The notes under the pieces: model-generated
The model's input: the letters and a program-made list of their open reading frames with translations, nothing else
Told to the model about the DNA's origin: nothing
The model's database searches: none
Assembly (NCBI GenBank): GCA_028564675.1
Contig: JAOVVO010000003.1
Span: 1-64,000 of the forward strand
Origin: Onchocerca lupi
Lineage: Eukaryota > Nematoda > Chromadorea > Rhabditida > Onchocercidae
Length of the DNA: 64,000 nt
Direction of reading: 5' to 3'
Translations under genes and position numbers: made by a program
Shown here: positions 18,847 to 28,840 of the stretch, one piece after another
Layout of the letters: each line of letters opens with the position of its first letter
Position numbering within the stretch: the first letter of the stretch is position 1

Positions 18847-18922
18847 TGGTGGAGGCAAGCGGGATTGAACCGCTGACCTTCTGCGTGCAAAACAGACGCT
18901 CTACCAGCTGAGCTATGCCCCC
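18847..18922 (-). tRNA. tRNA-Ala (anticodon TGC)
   Basis: The minus strand folds into a full cloverleaf of 76 nt including an encoded CCA end. The acceptor is GGGGGCA pairing with TGCCTCC (one G-T), the D arm has AGCTCAGCTGGTAGAGC, the anticodon loop TTTGCAC has TGC, and the T arm is AGCGGTTCAATCCCGCT. It reads all four GCN codons by expanded wobble, as the single-species alanine tRNA of Rickettsiales is thought to do. Confidence 0.97.
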
Positions 18923-19083
18923 AGTTGCCTATAAGAATAAACTAATCTATGCTCTAGAGTACAAGAAGTGCTAAGCTATTGTCAAGAAGCTATATTATAG
19001 TACATATATTATATATGAAAATTTTAGTTTGATTAAAATAGACAAAAGATGTATTGATGTTTGGTATAGCTAAAAAATGAAGC

Positions 19084-19156
19084 GATCCCGTAGCTCAGCC
19101 GGTAGAGCAACTGACTTTTAATCAGTAGGTCGCGCGTTCAATTCGCGCCGGGATCA
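19084..19156 (+). tRNA. tRNA-Lys (anticodon TTT)
   Basis: The plus strand folds into a 73 nt cloverleaf. The acceptor is GATCCCG pairing with CGGGATC, with discriminator A. The D arm is AGCTCAGCCGGTAGAGC, the anticodon stem ACTGA/TCAGT has loop CTTTTAA giving anticodon TTT, and the T arm is CGCGCGTTCAATTCGCGC. CCA is not encoded, since TCA follows. The gene is divergent from tRNA-Ala, about 160 bp away. Confidence 0.96.
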
Positions 19157-21377
19157 TCAGATATATCTTATAAGCTTCCCTTTATGAAAGTTCTAATATA
19201 ACAGCATATATAAATTATCTATAATCATCAGCTTTACTTTTAATTATTTATCTTAAAATTCTCACTTTCTTCTTAAGAATCTGTTAATTTTGAGTATTTT
19301 TCTCAAGAAGGTGAATACTTTTTTATAATTTTGAAAAAAGTAAATAAGTCGATAAAATGAATTTTTTAGCGCCAAAGAGGCTATTTTTTGAGTAATATAA
19401 TTGACTTAACTAAGAGGTATTTAGATAAAATGAATAAAGTTAAAATATAAACAAAGTTAGAATAGATTATAACCAAAATTATAGAATATAGAGCAAGATT
19501 TAATTTTTCTAACTTAAGACAATTCACATAAACAGTACATAAAAGCAGATATAGCTTCATGGATCATGTAGTAAAAAAACAAAAAAATTAGCAAATTCAA
19601 ATTAGAAAAAATCTTAAAATTATTAGTAAAATAATATATAAATTAGTACTAAGAGGAGTAATTTTTTATGGATTAAACAGTATAAATGTCATCAATGAAC
19701 TATAATTAAAGTTTAAGGGTAACAAAGACAATATGAAGAAAGTTCATTCAGAGTATATGAATTACATTAAAGAGTTTGCAAAAGCTATAAAAAATGTAGT
19801 TACGTAGAGATAAAAATGCAAAACATGATATTTTATTATCTCAGGAATACTCATGAGATAGTACAATACATATTATAAAGATTATTAATGGAGTAAAAGA
19901 GATCTAAGATCAACTCAAGAAGAAACATAACCAGTAGAAACATAATAAAGATAGACAAAAGCAAGATGAAAATGACAATAGCAGTTACATAAGCCACTAT
20001 ACTGACCTTATACAAAATAGCATTAACTTCTCTCCAGCCTAATTTAAGAAATGAAGGACAAAATTATATCCCAACAGATTAAATAAAGACCAAATAATAG
20101 TAAAAGCAAAAAAAATCAAGAAAAGTTAAAAAATTAGAAGATAGGGAAAATTATACTAACCTTCTGAAAAAATTATCCTACCTAAACAGGCTTCAAAAAA
20201 GTCAAAGCAATAGTGAAAGTTTAAATTTTACTGATATAATAAGCCCTATGTAAAGAAAGCAATGCATCAGTTAAAGAAAAGGTAAGCCAGTAAGTAAGGC
20301 TAGAGTACTGTTAAGGTGAATCCAAAGTTACTCAAAGTAAAGCTTTTAGTAAAGATTTTAAAGACATAACATTATATTCCATTTAAAGCAAAAACATACA
20401 CCTAATGTTCTATGAAGCAGGCTTCTTACTCATTTGAAAACTTCTATTTATGAGTGTGCTAACACAATTTTTTTTGCGCCATAGTAAAAATATTACTTGA
20501 TTTCAGATTTTTTAAGGTATTATACTAAGTAGTAGCGCAACAAAGCTTAATAACACATTAGCTACATCAGTAAGCAAAGTATCAAAACGTTAGAAAATAT
20601 AAAAGCTATATTATCAATATAGTCAGAACTAGTAAATACAATAATAACATCAAAAAAGTAAGTAGAAGTAGAACTAATAACGCTACTACCATTCAAAAAA
20701 GTGATATGAAAAGTAATAACAAGGTTAAAAGAAAAAAGTAGTAAAATTTATTAATTGAGTAGAAAAGTTGTCACAAGAAAAAGATAAAGAAATTCAATAG
20801 CTATATAAAAAAGCAGAATTAAATATCGTAGTACCAGAAAAACCAAAAAATTCTAAGACAAAACGACAAATTTAGTAAGTAAAGTTGCAAAGCAATATTA
20901 AACAACTATCAGTAAAGTAATTTAAATCCGATAAATAAGCACACAAAATCAATAAGAAAATAAATCTTATGAATTAATGCACGAAAATGCTAATCCTACA
21001 AAAGTAAAAAAAAATAAAAAATTTACTGAACAGGTGATCCACTAAAAGAACATTTAACACTGTACTCGCTATTATTAGTACTAGTCTTGCTAGTAAGTTG
21101 ACACAGCTAGTACTTGTATTCAATTTCACAACTAGTTTAGCTATCTTAGGCAATAATTAGTGTAGCTAATAGCACCTGCATTGACAGTTGTAGTATTATA
21201 TAATAACATTGAAACTTAGTACTTAATTAAATAAAGCAAAAAAAAGATGAGTACAAACGGAAGCTTAGATTAGTTAAAAATAGAAAGAAAAAGGAGTTTT
21301 TTCGGATAAGGTCATTTACCCATTTTATATTTATCTCCCTTCATTTTTACGCTTTTTTGTCGCTTTTATAAACCCAC
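19157..21377. other. 2.2 kb decayed region without an identifiable gene
   Basis: No frame longer than about 60 codons is present. Plus-strand fragments (for example MKKVHSEYMNYIKEFAKAIK at about 19734) are lysine-rich and helical but are closed by stops within tens of codons. This suggests one or more old decayed genes on the plus strand. I could not assign a family, and no RNA gene or repeat is evident. Confidence 0.45.
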
Positions 21378-22406
21378 TCACTTCTGTGAATAGGTAAAAC
21401 TAGAATACTGATTTTCTAAAAGTTGCTCGCTTTCCTCTTCTACCATAACAAATTCACCCTAAATTTCTAAATAAATCCTGATTTTGGTTTCCATCTCATT
21501 TGCAACTCCTTTATTTATTTTGAGGTAATTTTTTACATTTCCCTTCCTTTGTTCAAGACGGGTATTATTGTATGAATAATAAGTATCAGTTTTTTTGAGC
21601 ACACCAAGTTTCACTCCTACATCTAGTATTTCCTTAAGTCTTAATATGCCATCATCGTATATTATGTAAAATGTTGCTTCTCTAAATGAAAAGCAATTTT
21701 ATCTTTATAGTTTTAACTCTCGTTTCCTACCTGTAATATTTTTCTTATCCTTTACTACACCAACCTTTCTGATATCAAGCATTACAGAAGCATAAAACTT
21801 CAATACATTCTTGCCTATGATAGTTTCATGACTCCCATACACTATTCCTATTTTCATATAAATTTAATTAATAAATATTAATATACAGTTTACTTTTGAA
21901 ACTGCAGAGGTAAGTTTTTGCAGTCCATGACTTAGAACTATTGTTTGTAGCCCCATAAGTTGATTACCAATATCTCTTTCAATTTCATCTCTTGGAGTAA
22001 ATGCTGTACAGAATACACCAAACATTCAACAACATGCAGAACTTATTCTCCAGTTTTCGGTTGTAAAATCACTAAACTATCAGCGTTTACTCCAAGCTTA
22101 CAAGTATATATGACATTCAATACATGCTCCGTATCAATAATGTACATAACCCTCTTTTCTTCTTGAATCCAGCAATTATGTGCAAAGCAAGAGTGGCTTT
22201 ACCGAAACTCTCAGGGCCAAGTATCTCAATTATACTCCCCTTCAGTAAAACTAATACCAAAAAAGCTGAATCAAGCGGAATTGATCCTATATAACACTGT
22301 ATCTATCTCTCCTACAGGGTTTTATGCTTCAGCTTCATTATTACACCTCTACTAAACGCTTTTTCAATTTGACTTATTACATTGTCTAATGCTCTTTACT
22401 TATCAT
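21378..22406 (-). pseudogene. recA: recA pseudogene
   Basis: RecA forms the recombination filament, drives homologous recombination and controls the SOS response. The minus strand read across frames gives RecA in order. The N-terminal helix appears as NVISQIEKAFSRG. The Walker A region reads IIEILGPESFGKATLALHI, in which the SSGKTT core has become SFGKAT. It continues with DTEHVL, KLGVNADSLVILQPKTGE and TPRDEIERDIGNQLMGLQ. The later core reads NVLKFYASVMLDIRKVG, and the end has YYSYNNTRLEQRKGN. These blocks sit in different frames with several stops between them, and the segment carrying the Walker B region is largely lost. The span is about 1,030 bp, close to a normal recA, so decay is by point changes and small indels. 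Confidence 0.92.
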
Positions 22407-22574
22407 TATTTCTTTCTCATGAGTTACTTACCATAAAGCATTTATTAATTTATATAATTTCTATATTAATTAAATATTAATAACCTGCCAAGGGTTTTAA
22501 TAACGAAAAACATTATTATAGAAAAATTAGCTACTTTAAATTATATTAAAATAGAAAATCAGATAAATTTTATA

Positions 22575-23312
22575 GTGCGATACAAAATAACAACAGAATA
22601 CAACGGTAGCAGTTTCTCTGGCTGGCAAAAACAACAGCACTCTTCTAACTCAGTTCAGGAAACCATAGAAAACGCAATATTTAATTTCAGCGGCGAGAGA
22701 ATTACCTTACATTGCGGTGGAAGAACTGACGCAGGAGTTCATGCTTTAGAGCAAGTTGCTCATTTTGATATGGAAAGAGAATTCAAGCTCCATAAAATAA
22801 GGACTGCAATAAATTATCATCTGAAATCGGTTCCTGTAGTTATTCTTAATGTAGAAACTGTAGATGATGCATTTCATTCGCGATTTTCAGCAAAAAAAAG
22901 ATATTATGAGTACAGAATAGTTAATCGCTATGCCCCTATAGCTTTAGAAGCTGGTTATGTATGGCAAGTATTTAATCCACTTGACGTAGATATTATGCGT
23001 AAGGCTGCTAAACACCTTCTCGGAAAGCATAACCTTTCAAGTTTCCGCTCAAAAGATTGTCAAGCTAAAAACCCGATAAGAACAATTGATGATATCGAGA
23101 TAATCCAAAACGGAAGTCATATATACATTAAAATATCTGCTATTTCTTTCTTACATAAACAAGTGAGGATCATTGTCGGCACTTTAGTCGAATTTGGGAA
23201 AAATAGAACCAATCCACAAGAAATGTTAAATATATTAAACCAACACAAAAGAAAAGCTGCTGGCGTTACTGCACCGCCTTACGGTTTATACTTGGTGAAG
23301 ATAGATTACTAG
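22575..23312 (+). CDS. truA: tRNA pseudouridine(38-40) synthase TruA
   Basis: TruA isomerises uridines 38-40 in the anticodon arm of many tRNAs. The 245-residue product is full length. It has YNGSSFSGWQKQ near the N-terminus and the catalytic GGRTDAGVHAL, with Asp at residue 52. LSSFRSKDCQAKNPIRTI and FLHKQVRIIVGTLVEFG in the second half are typical. The start is a GTG at 22575. It lies immediately after the decayed recA and runs convergently into dnaN with a single base between the stop codons. Confidence 0.95.
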   Translation: MRYKITTEYNGSSFSGWQKQQHSSNSVQETIENAIFNFSGERITLHCGGRTDAGVHALEQVAHFDMEREFKLHKIRTAINYHLKSVPVVILNVETVDDAFHSRFSAKKRYYEYRIVNRYAPIALEAGYVWQVFNPLDVDIMRKAAKHLLGKHNLSSFRSKDCQAKNPIRTIDDIEIIQNGSHIYIKISAISFLHKQVRIIVGTLVEFGKNRTNPQEMLNILNQHKRKAAGVTAPPYGLYLVKIDY

Positions 23313-23313
23313 C

Positions 23314-24471
23314 TTAAGTCCTTATTGGCATTACTATATATAATGCATTTGGATCATTTTCATCAGTGATAATTGCAGCACTGTTACCATCGACTAAGCT
23401 GAACTTACATTTATTTTTTATACAAGATAAAACATCAAGCAAATAACGCGAATTAAATCCTATTTCTAGAGGAGTTCCATTATAATTCACCTCTATAGAT
23501 TCAGTTGCATCACTACATTCTTGAGAGTTTGAATGCAACGTCAATAGTTTTTCTTGTAACAAGAATTTAACAAACTTTATTTTATCAGACACGACAACAG
23601 AAACTCGATCTATGACACTAGCTAACCTACTGCTTTCAATGATCATTTGTTGATCTTGAGATGCCGGGACAACAGCCCTATAATCTGGAAAAGTTCCATC
23701 TATCAATTTTGATATTAGAATATACTCACCACACGTAAATTTGATTTTTCTGTCTGAAAGCTTTATGTTAACTTCATTACAATCATCTAATACTTTCAGT
23801 AACTCTATAACAGTCTTACGTGGAATGATTACACCAAGTTCACTATTAATATTTTCAGGTTTTGGCTTTCTCATACACGATAATCGATGCCCATCAGTTC
23901 CAACACAGTATAGAAATTGCTCATCTGTATGCAAATATATTCCATTTAAATTATACCTTGTATCATCTAGTGATACTGCAAACTTTGTTTTAGTTAATAG
24001 ATCTATCAAATCCGCATTTAGTAGAGTAAAATCATGCTTATGACTATCTTCCTCAAGGATAGGGAAGTTATTTGAAATTATATTTGGTAAAGAAAAGTTT
24101 GCATTTCCACAAGATATCAACAATTTCTCCTGACCGTTCATTTCAAAATGAACATCTAAATTAGATGGTAGCTTCTTTACTATATTATGTAAAGTATGCG
24201 CTGAGATTTTTACTTCTCCTTCCGTTAACACATCTGCAGCAAGTGAGGCAAACATTGAAATATCAAGATCAGTGGCCTTTAATTTTATGCTACTATGTTG
24301 CGCTTTGATATTTATACACGCCAAAACATCTATTGCATTGCGCTTTTCAACCACTCCACTCATTCTGGATAACGTATTTAAAAGATCTGTGCGACCCACG
24401 CTAAAATGTATTTGCCTATACACAAAACTCTGCTCTTTGATTTCTACATTTATACCTGCAACTTCTGACAT
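23314..24471 (-). CDS. dnaN: DNA polymerase III beta subunit (sliding clamp)
   Basis: DnaN forms the dimeric ring that holds DNA polymerase III on its template. The 385-residue product contains three clamp domains of about 120 residues each, with typical segments LPNIISNNFPIL, FAVSLDDTRYNLNGIYLH, CVGTDGHRLSCM and the C-terminal YIVMPIRT. It has about 15 more N-terminal residues than E. coli DnaN, but the ATG at 24471 is preceded by GGGG and I see no better internal start. It is not next to dnaA, as is common in Rickettsiales. Confidence 0.96.
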   Translation of the reverse strand: MSEVAGINVEIKEQSFVYRQIHFSVGRTDLLNTLSRMSGVVEKRNAIDVLACINIKAQHSSIKLKATDLDISMFASLAADVLTEGEVKISAHTLHNIVKKLPSNLDVHFEMNGQEKLLISCGNANFSLPNIISNNFPILEEDSHKHDFTLLNADLIDLLTKTKFAVSLDDTRYNLNGIYLHTDEQFLYCVGTDGHRLSCMRKPKPENINSELGVIIPRKTVIELLKVLDDCNEVNIKLSDRKIKFTCGEYILISKLIDGTFPDYRAVVPASQDQQMIIESSRLASVIDRVSVVVSDKIKFVKFLLQEKLLTLHSNSQECSDATESIEVNYNGTPLEIGFNSRYLLDVLSCIKNKCKFSLVDGNSAAIITDENDPNALYIVMPIRT

Positions 24472-24781
24472 ACTAATTCCCCAAAATATATCTTAAATGA
24501 TATTCACATTCTACTTAAAGTAAAGTGCTTATTTATCAAGACTTACGACAAGATGGTAAACTAGAACTCTGCTACTCATTAGTGAAAAACCTACTTTAAA
24601 TACTGTATACAATTGTGTGAATGTTTTTAGATATAAAACTATGGGCGAATTTATTATATAATAGGTTATAACATACCATAAGGTAAAAGCAACAAAAACA
24701 AAATTTTTAGTTTGAAAGGGGATTGATTTAGAATCCATAAATATTTATCTTCATATATAATTCTTATGTGATAGGCGGTAT
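24472..24781. other. 310 bp divergent intergenic region between dnaN and yggT
   Basis: This space should carry the promoters for dnaN (minus) and the yggT-ftsK run (plus). A 69-codon frame at 24529-24738 on the minus strand has no motif and is treated as chance. I cannot name specific promoter boxes with confidence. Confidence 0.35.
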
Positions 24782-25057
24782 ATGCATCCGATTATATACT
24801 TACTTAACTTGCTACTCGATCTTTACAGTCTTACTCTGATATGCTGGGTTATCTTGAACTGGTTGATTAAGTTTAATGTAGTCAACATGTATAATGAGAC
24901 CATAAGCAGCATGATACAAATTTTAAACCGACTCACTCACACACCATTAAAGATTATCAGAAGATACATACGGCCACTTAACGGATTAGATTTATCTGTA
25001 ATGATATTGCTGTTAACAATCCACTTTGTAAAATATACAATGAATTACTACTTTTAA
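24782..25057 (+). CDS. YggT family integral membrane protein
   Basis: YggT proteins are small inner-membrane proteins of two hydrophobic segments, implicated in osmotic stress tolerance and cell division in various bacteria; the biochemical role is unclear. The 91-residue product has a first segment at about 5-28 and a second at 69-90, with the family-typical TPLKIIRRYIRPLNGLD between them (the usual form is PILRPIRRIIPPLGGLDLS). It ends 4 bp before ftsK and is surely cotranscribed with it. Confidence 0.85.
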   Translation: MHPIIYLLNLLLDLYSLTLICWVILNWLIKFNVVNMYNETISSMIQILNRLTHTPLKIIRRYIRPLNGLDLSVMILLLTIHFVKYTMNYYF

Positions 25058-25061
25058 GCAG

Positions 25062-27185
25062 ATGCTAAAAAAATGCCTGAAGTCAGTAATATATCTATTG
25101 TTGCTAATATATATATATATATCAGTTTTTAGCTATAATTACAAAGACTCATCTTTAAATACAGTCACAGATGAAGAAGTAACAAATTTGGGTGGGGTAG
25201 TGGGTTCATATTCAGCTGATATATTAGTTCAATTTCTTGGATTAGCTAGTATTACAGTAGTCACAACTGTAGTTTATTTTTTGATCTTCAGGCCGCCAAA
25301 AAGGTTATTAAAAATTCTCTACTTAACATTAATCAACCTAGGAATATGCGCTACATTATCACAATTTTCACTCAGCATCACTGCAAAATACATGCACAGT
25401 GGGATAGTTGGAAGTGCTTTAATTAGTAGTTGTCCGTTTTATATATTTACAATAACAACATCAATAGGTATAATAGGGTTAATTGGTTGGAAGAGAATGA
25501 CTAACTTTCTACTCTTCTTATATAGAAAAGTAGCATGTCTTTCTGCAAGGGTTTTATTTTTTAGATTGCATAAAACTATTGAATATTTAATTACTCCGTC
25601 AGTAATAGAAGAAAAACACAAAGCCCAAATTACTGCTAAACAACAACTAAAAGGGAAACAGAACAAAGCTACCAAAAAGATTTTTATACCCCCCAGTAAA
25701 TTTGAATTTCCAAGCGTTCATTTACTTTCTAAAGCAGAGAAATCTTTGCAGAGAAATCAGCCGAATGAAACAGAAAATAATAAGAACTTATCTTTATTGA
25801 AACAAGTACTTAATGACTTTGGTGTACAAGGAAAAATTATCAATGTGTGTTATGGACCGGTTGTAACTTTATATAAACTTGAACCACAAGCTGGTACAAA
25901 ATCTGCAAGAGTGATTGGTCTTGCAGATGATATTGCACGTTCAATGAGTGCAGTCTCTGCACGAATTTCAATAATTCGTGGACAAAACGCCATGGGAATA
26001 GAATTACCAAACAAGAAACGAGAGATTGTGATACTACGTGACTTACTCGAATCGTCAGAGTATCAAAACGCAAACTTAAATCTTCCAATTGCACTCGGTA
26101 AAGAAATAAGCGGGAAACCAATTATTGTCGATTTAGTAAAAATGCCACACTTGCTTATTGCTGGAACCACAGGATCAGGTAAGTCAGTTGCGATTAATAC
26201 TATGATTCTTTCACTCGTTTATCGATTAAATCCTAATGAGTGTAAGATGATAATGATTGATCCTAAAATGCTTGAACTTTCAATATATGATAAAATACCG
26301 CATCTAATAACACCAGTAGTAACAGAGCCAAAAAAAGCTGTGATTGCTCTTAAGTGGACGATAAAAGAAATGGAAAAGCGCTATCTCATGATGTCATATT
26401 TAAGCGTGCGCAATATAATAAGCTATAACAAAAAGATTACAGAAGCAATGAATGGTGGAACAGAACTAGAGCGTGTTGTACAAATTGGCTTCAACTCAAC
26501 AACAGGTAAGCCTCTGTTTGAGAAAATACCGATTAAAATAGAAACATTTCCATACATTGTAGTGATTGTAGATGAAATGGCAGACCTAATGCTTATTGCT
26601 GGTAAAGATATAGAACGCTCTATTCAACGCTTAGCTCAGATGGCCCGTGCTGCAGGAATACATATCATAATGGCAACACAACGTCCATCTGTAGATGTAA
26701 TAACAGGTGTGATAAAAGCAAACTTTCCAACGAGAATCAGTTTCGCTGTTACCTCTAAAATAGATAGCCGTACAATACTTGGTGAACAAGGAGCTGAACA
26801 ATTGCTCGGTATGGGTGATATGCTTTATATGGCCTCTGGTGGTAAGATTATTCGAGTCCACGGCCCATTTGTAAGCGATGATGAAGTGCAAAATATAGTC
26901 AATCATCTAAAAGAGCAAGGTGAACCAAATTACATGGAGGAAATCATAAAAGAAGATGAGAATTCTTCTGCAGAATTTGGTGGTGAAACAGACAATGAAG
27001 AAAATGATCTATATAAACAAGCAGTAGCTATCATTCAGAGGGATCAAAAAGTTTCAATTAGTTACATTCAGAGACAGCTTAGAATAGGATATAATAGAGC
27101 TGCAAGTATCGTTGAAAAAATGGAAAAAGAGGGCGTTGTTAGCGCTCCAAATTACTCAGGAAAAAGAGAAATATTAATAGAATGA
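25062..27185 (+). CDS. ftsK: DNA translocase FtsK
   Basis: FtsK sits at the division septum and pumps DNA so that chromosome termini segregate. The 707-residue product has membrane segments in the first 180 residues and only a short linker, so it is much shorter than E. coli FtsK, as usual in Rickettsiales. The RecA-like motor has IAGTTGSGKSVAINTM (Walker A, about 366-381) and VVIVDEMADLM (Walker B, about 500). The C-terminal winged-helix gamma domain (SYIQRQLRIGYNRAASIVE) is complete, which normally recognises KOPS sites and activates XerD. An (AT)n run lies in the first membrane segment's codons. It follows yggT by 4 bp. Confidence 0.96.
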   Translation: MLKKCLKSVIYLLLLIYIYISVFSYNYKDSSLNTVTDEEVTNLGGVVGSYSADILVQFLGLASITVVTTVVYFLIFRPPKRLLKILYLTLINLGICATLSQFSLSITAKYMHSGIVGSALISSCPFYIFTITTSIGIIGLIGWKRMTNFLLFLYRKVACLSARVLFFRLHKTIEYLITPSVIEEKHKAQITAKQQLKGKQNKATKKIFIPPSKFEFPSVHLLSKAEKSLQRNQPNETENNKNLSLLKQVLNDFGVQGKIINVCYGPVVTLYKLEPQAGTKSARVIGLADDIARSMSAVSARISIIRGQNAMGIELPNKKREIVILRDLLESSEYQNANLNLPIALGKEISGKPIIVDLVKMPHLLIAGTTGSGKSVAINTMILSLVYRLNPNECKMIMIDPKMLELSIYDKIPHLITPVVTEPKKAVIALKWTIKEMEKRYLMMSYLSVRNIISYNKKITEAMNGGTELERVVQIGFNSTTGKPLFEKIPIKIETFPYIVVIVDEMADLMLIAGKDIERSIQRLAQMARAAGIHIIMATQRPSVDVITGVIKANFPTRISFAVTSKIDSRTILGEQGAEQLLGMGDMLYMASGGKIIRVHGPFVSDDEVQNIVNHLKEQGEPNYMEEIIKEDENSSAEFGGETDNEENDLYKQAVAIIQRDQKVSISYIQRQLRIGYNRAASIVEKMEKEGVVSAPNYSGKREILIE

Positions 27186-27255
27186 ACTCCTTTCAAACCA
27201 CCCGCACTATGGCACTTATAAGTAGCTGATATAATACCTAATTTAAGCAAAATAA

Positions 27256-28236
27256 ATGGGTTTGCCTACAAAAATATTTTTCAACTCATTCATTTTTGGG
27301 TTTATTTTCTACCCTTACTTTATAAAGTTTCTAAAGAAAATTAGCAAAAGTGGACAACCGATCAGGTCATGCGGACCAGAAAGTCATTTAATCACAAAGA
27401 GAAACACTCCTACTATAGGTGGGATAATAATACTGATTTCTACTTCATTGCCAGTTTTACTTTGGACTCAATTAACGCCAGAGACTCTATTGTTAGTATT
27501 TATGATCTTCTTTTTTGCTCTGATAGGATTTATTGACGATTATTTAAAATTAAAAGCATACACTCACCAAGGTTTAAGAGCGAAAACTAAAATATTTATC
27601 CAATTTATAGTTGTCCTTGTTATTATGTTTATATTTAAGCCATATCTTGCTGAAGGTTCTACAAAAACGTTTTTATTTAGAGAAATAACAATTGATTTTG
27701 GCTATCTATATGTCCCATTCGCTACATTTGTCATTGTCGGTTCTGCTAACGCTGTAAATCTCACAGATGGCCTCGATGGCCTTGCTGCAACTCAATCTAT
27801 CACTTCTTTTGTTTCTTTGGGATTAATTGCGCACGTAACTCAAGCAAGTATGAGCATCATTTTATTCTGTATTGCTTTTATAGGAGCAATTTTAAGTTTC
27901 TTATGGTTTAATACCCACCCAGCAAAAATATTTATGGGTGACGTTGGCAGCTTATCAATCGGTGCAGCTTTAGGATTGATTAGTGTTCTAATTAAAAGGG
28001 AAGTGCTTTTCGCTATTATCGGAGCAATATTTGTTATGGAAACTTTGTCCGTTATCATTCAGATATCATACTTTAAATATACAAAGTTTAAGCACGGAAA
28101 AGGGAAAAGAATTTTTCTCATGACACCAATACACCACCATTTTGAAAAGAATGGGTGGTTAGAAAATGAAATAGTTGTAAAATTTTGGATAATTGCTATT
28201 ACTTGTTCAACCTTTACTGTAGCTTTCTTGTTATAG
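27256..28236 (+). CDS. mraY: Phospho-N-acetylmuramoyl-pentapeptide-transferase MraY
   Basis: MraY joins UDP-MurNAc-pentapeptide to undecaprenyl phosphate to make lipid I in the inner membrane. The 326-residue product has about ten membrane segments. It has the conserved PTIGG motif near residue 55, the acidic FIDDYLK, NAVNLTDGLDGLA at about 164-176 with the Mg-binding aspartates, and TPIHHHFEKNGW near 289-300. All catalytic signatures are intact. It lies 6 bp before rnhB on the same strand. Its lipid carrier depends on isoprenoid supply, relevant to the broken ispH. Confidence 0.96.
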   Translation: MGLPTKIFFNSFIFGFIFYPYFIKFLKKISKSGQPIRSCGPESHLITKRNTPTIGGIIILISTSLPVLLWTQLTPETLLLVFMIFFFALIGFIDDYLKLKAYTHQGLRAKTKIFIQFIVVLVIMFIFKPYLAEGSTKTFLFREITIDFGYLYVPFATFVIVGSANAVNLTDGLDGLAATQSITSFVSLGLIAHVTQASMSIILFCIAFIGAILSFLWFNTHPAKIFMGDVGSLSIGAALGLISVLIKREVLFAIIGAIFVMETLSVIIQISYFKYTKFKHGKGKRIFLMTPIHHHFEKNGWLENEIVVKFWIIAITCSTFTVAFLL

Positions 28237-28242
28237 AAGCCT

Positions 28243-28839
28243 ATGAAATACCCGGACTTTACATTAGAAAATGAGTTATCAGGAATAGTAGCAGGAGTAG
28301 ACGAAGTTGGAAGAGGATCACTAGCTGGTCCAGTAATATCCGCAGCAGTAGTATTCACCGATAGAGATACAATCATTAAAGGAATTAACGACTCAAAAAA
28401 ATTAACTGCTAAAAGTAGGCAAGTTTTATATGAAAAAATAACATCTATTGCAAAATTTGGTATAGGGATAGCAAGTGTGAAAGAAATAAATTCGTATAAT
28501 ATTTTGCAAGCAACAAAACTTTCAATGCAACGTGCGTTGATAGACTTAAGATTAGAATTAGATTACGTGCTAGTTGACGGCAACCAACCACCTAAAATAA
28601 AATGGCAAACAAAGTCCATAGTAAACGGTGACAGTTTAAGTATATCGATTGCGGCAGCATCGATCATTGCAAAAATTACAAGAGATCAACTGATGCAAGA
28701 ATTGCATCACCAGTATCCAGAATATAATTGGTATAAAAATAAAGGATATGGAACAAAAGAGCACATAAAAACCATCGAGATCTATGGTATTACAGAACAT
28801 CATAGAGAAAGCTTTATGCCCATTTTAAAACTACGCTAA
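28243..28839 (+). CDS. rnhB: Ribonuclease HII
   Basis: RNase HII cuts RNA in RNA-DNA hybrids and starts removal of misincorporated ribonucleotides. The 198-residue product has AGVDEVGRGSLAGPV with Asp20 and Glu21 of the active site. It also has LDYVLVDGN with a third acidic residue and SIAAASIIAKITRDQLM in the later part. Length is standard. It is cotranscribed with mraY and converges on the virB8-like gene with one base between the stops. Confidence 0.96.
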   Translation: MKYPDFTLENELSGIVAGVDEVGRGSLAGPVISAAVVFTDRDTIIKGINDSKKLTAKSRQVLYEKITSIAKFGIGIASVKEINSYNILQATKLSMQRALIDLRLELDYVLVDGNQPPKIKWQTKSIVNGDSLSISIAAASIIAKITRDQLMQELHHQYPEYNWYKNKGYGTKEHIKTIEIYGITEHHRESFMPILKLR

Positions 28840-28840
28840 A

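Noticed and set aside
24529..24738. 69-codon frame in the dnaN-yggT intergenic region
   Set aside because: Lies in a divergent promoter region, lacks motifs and a start signal.
25108..25124. AT dinucleotide run at the start of ftsK
   Set aside because: It keeps the frame and encodes a normal membrane segment; simple-sequence slippage is possible but there is no evidence of phase variation.
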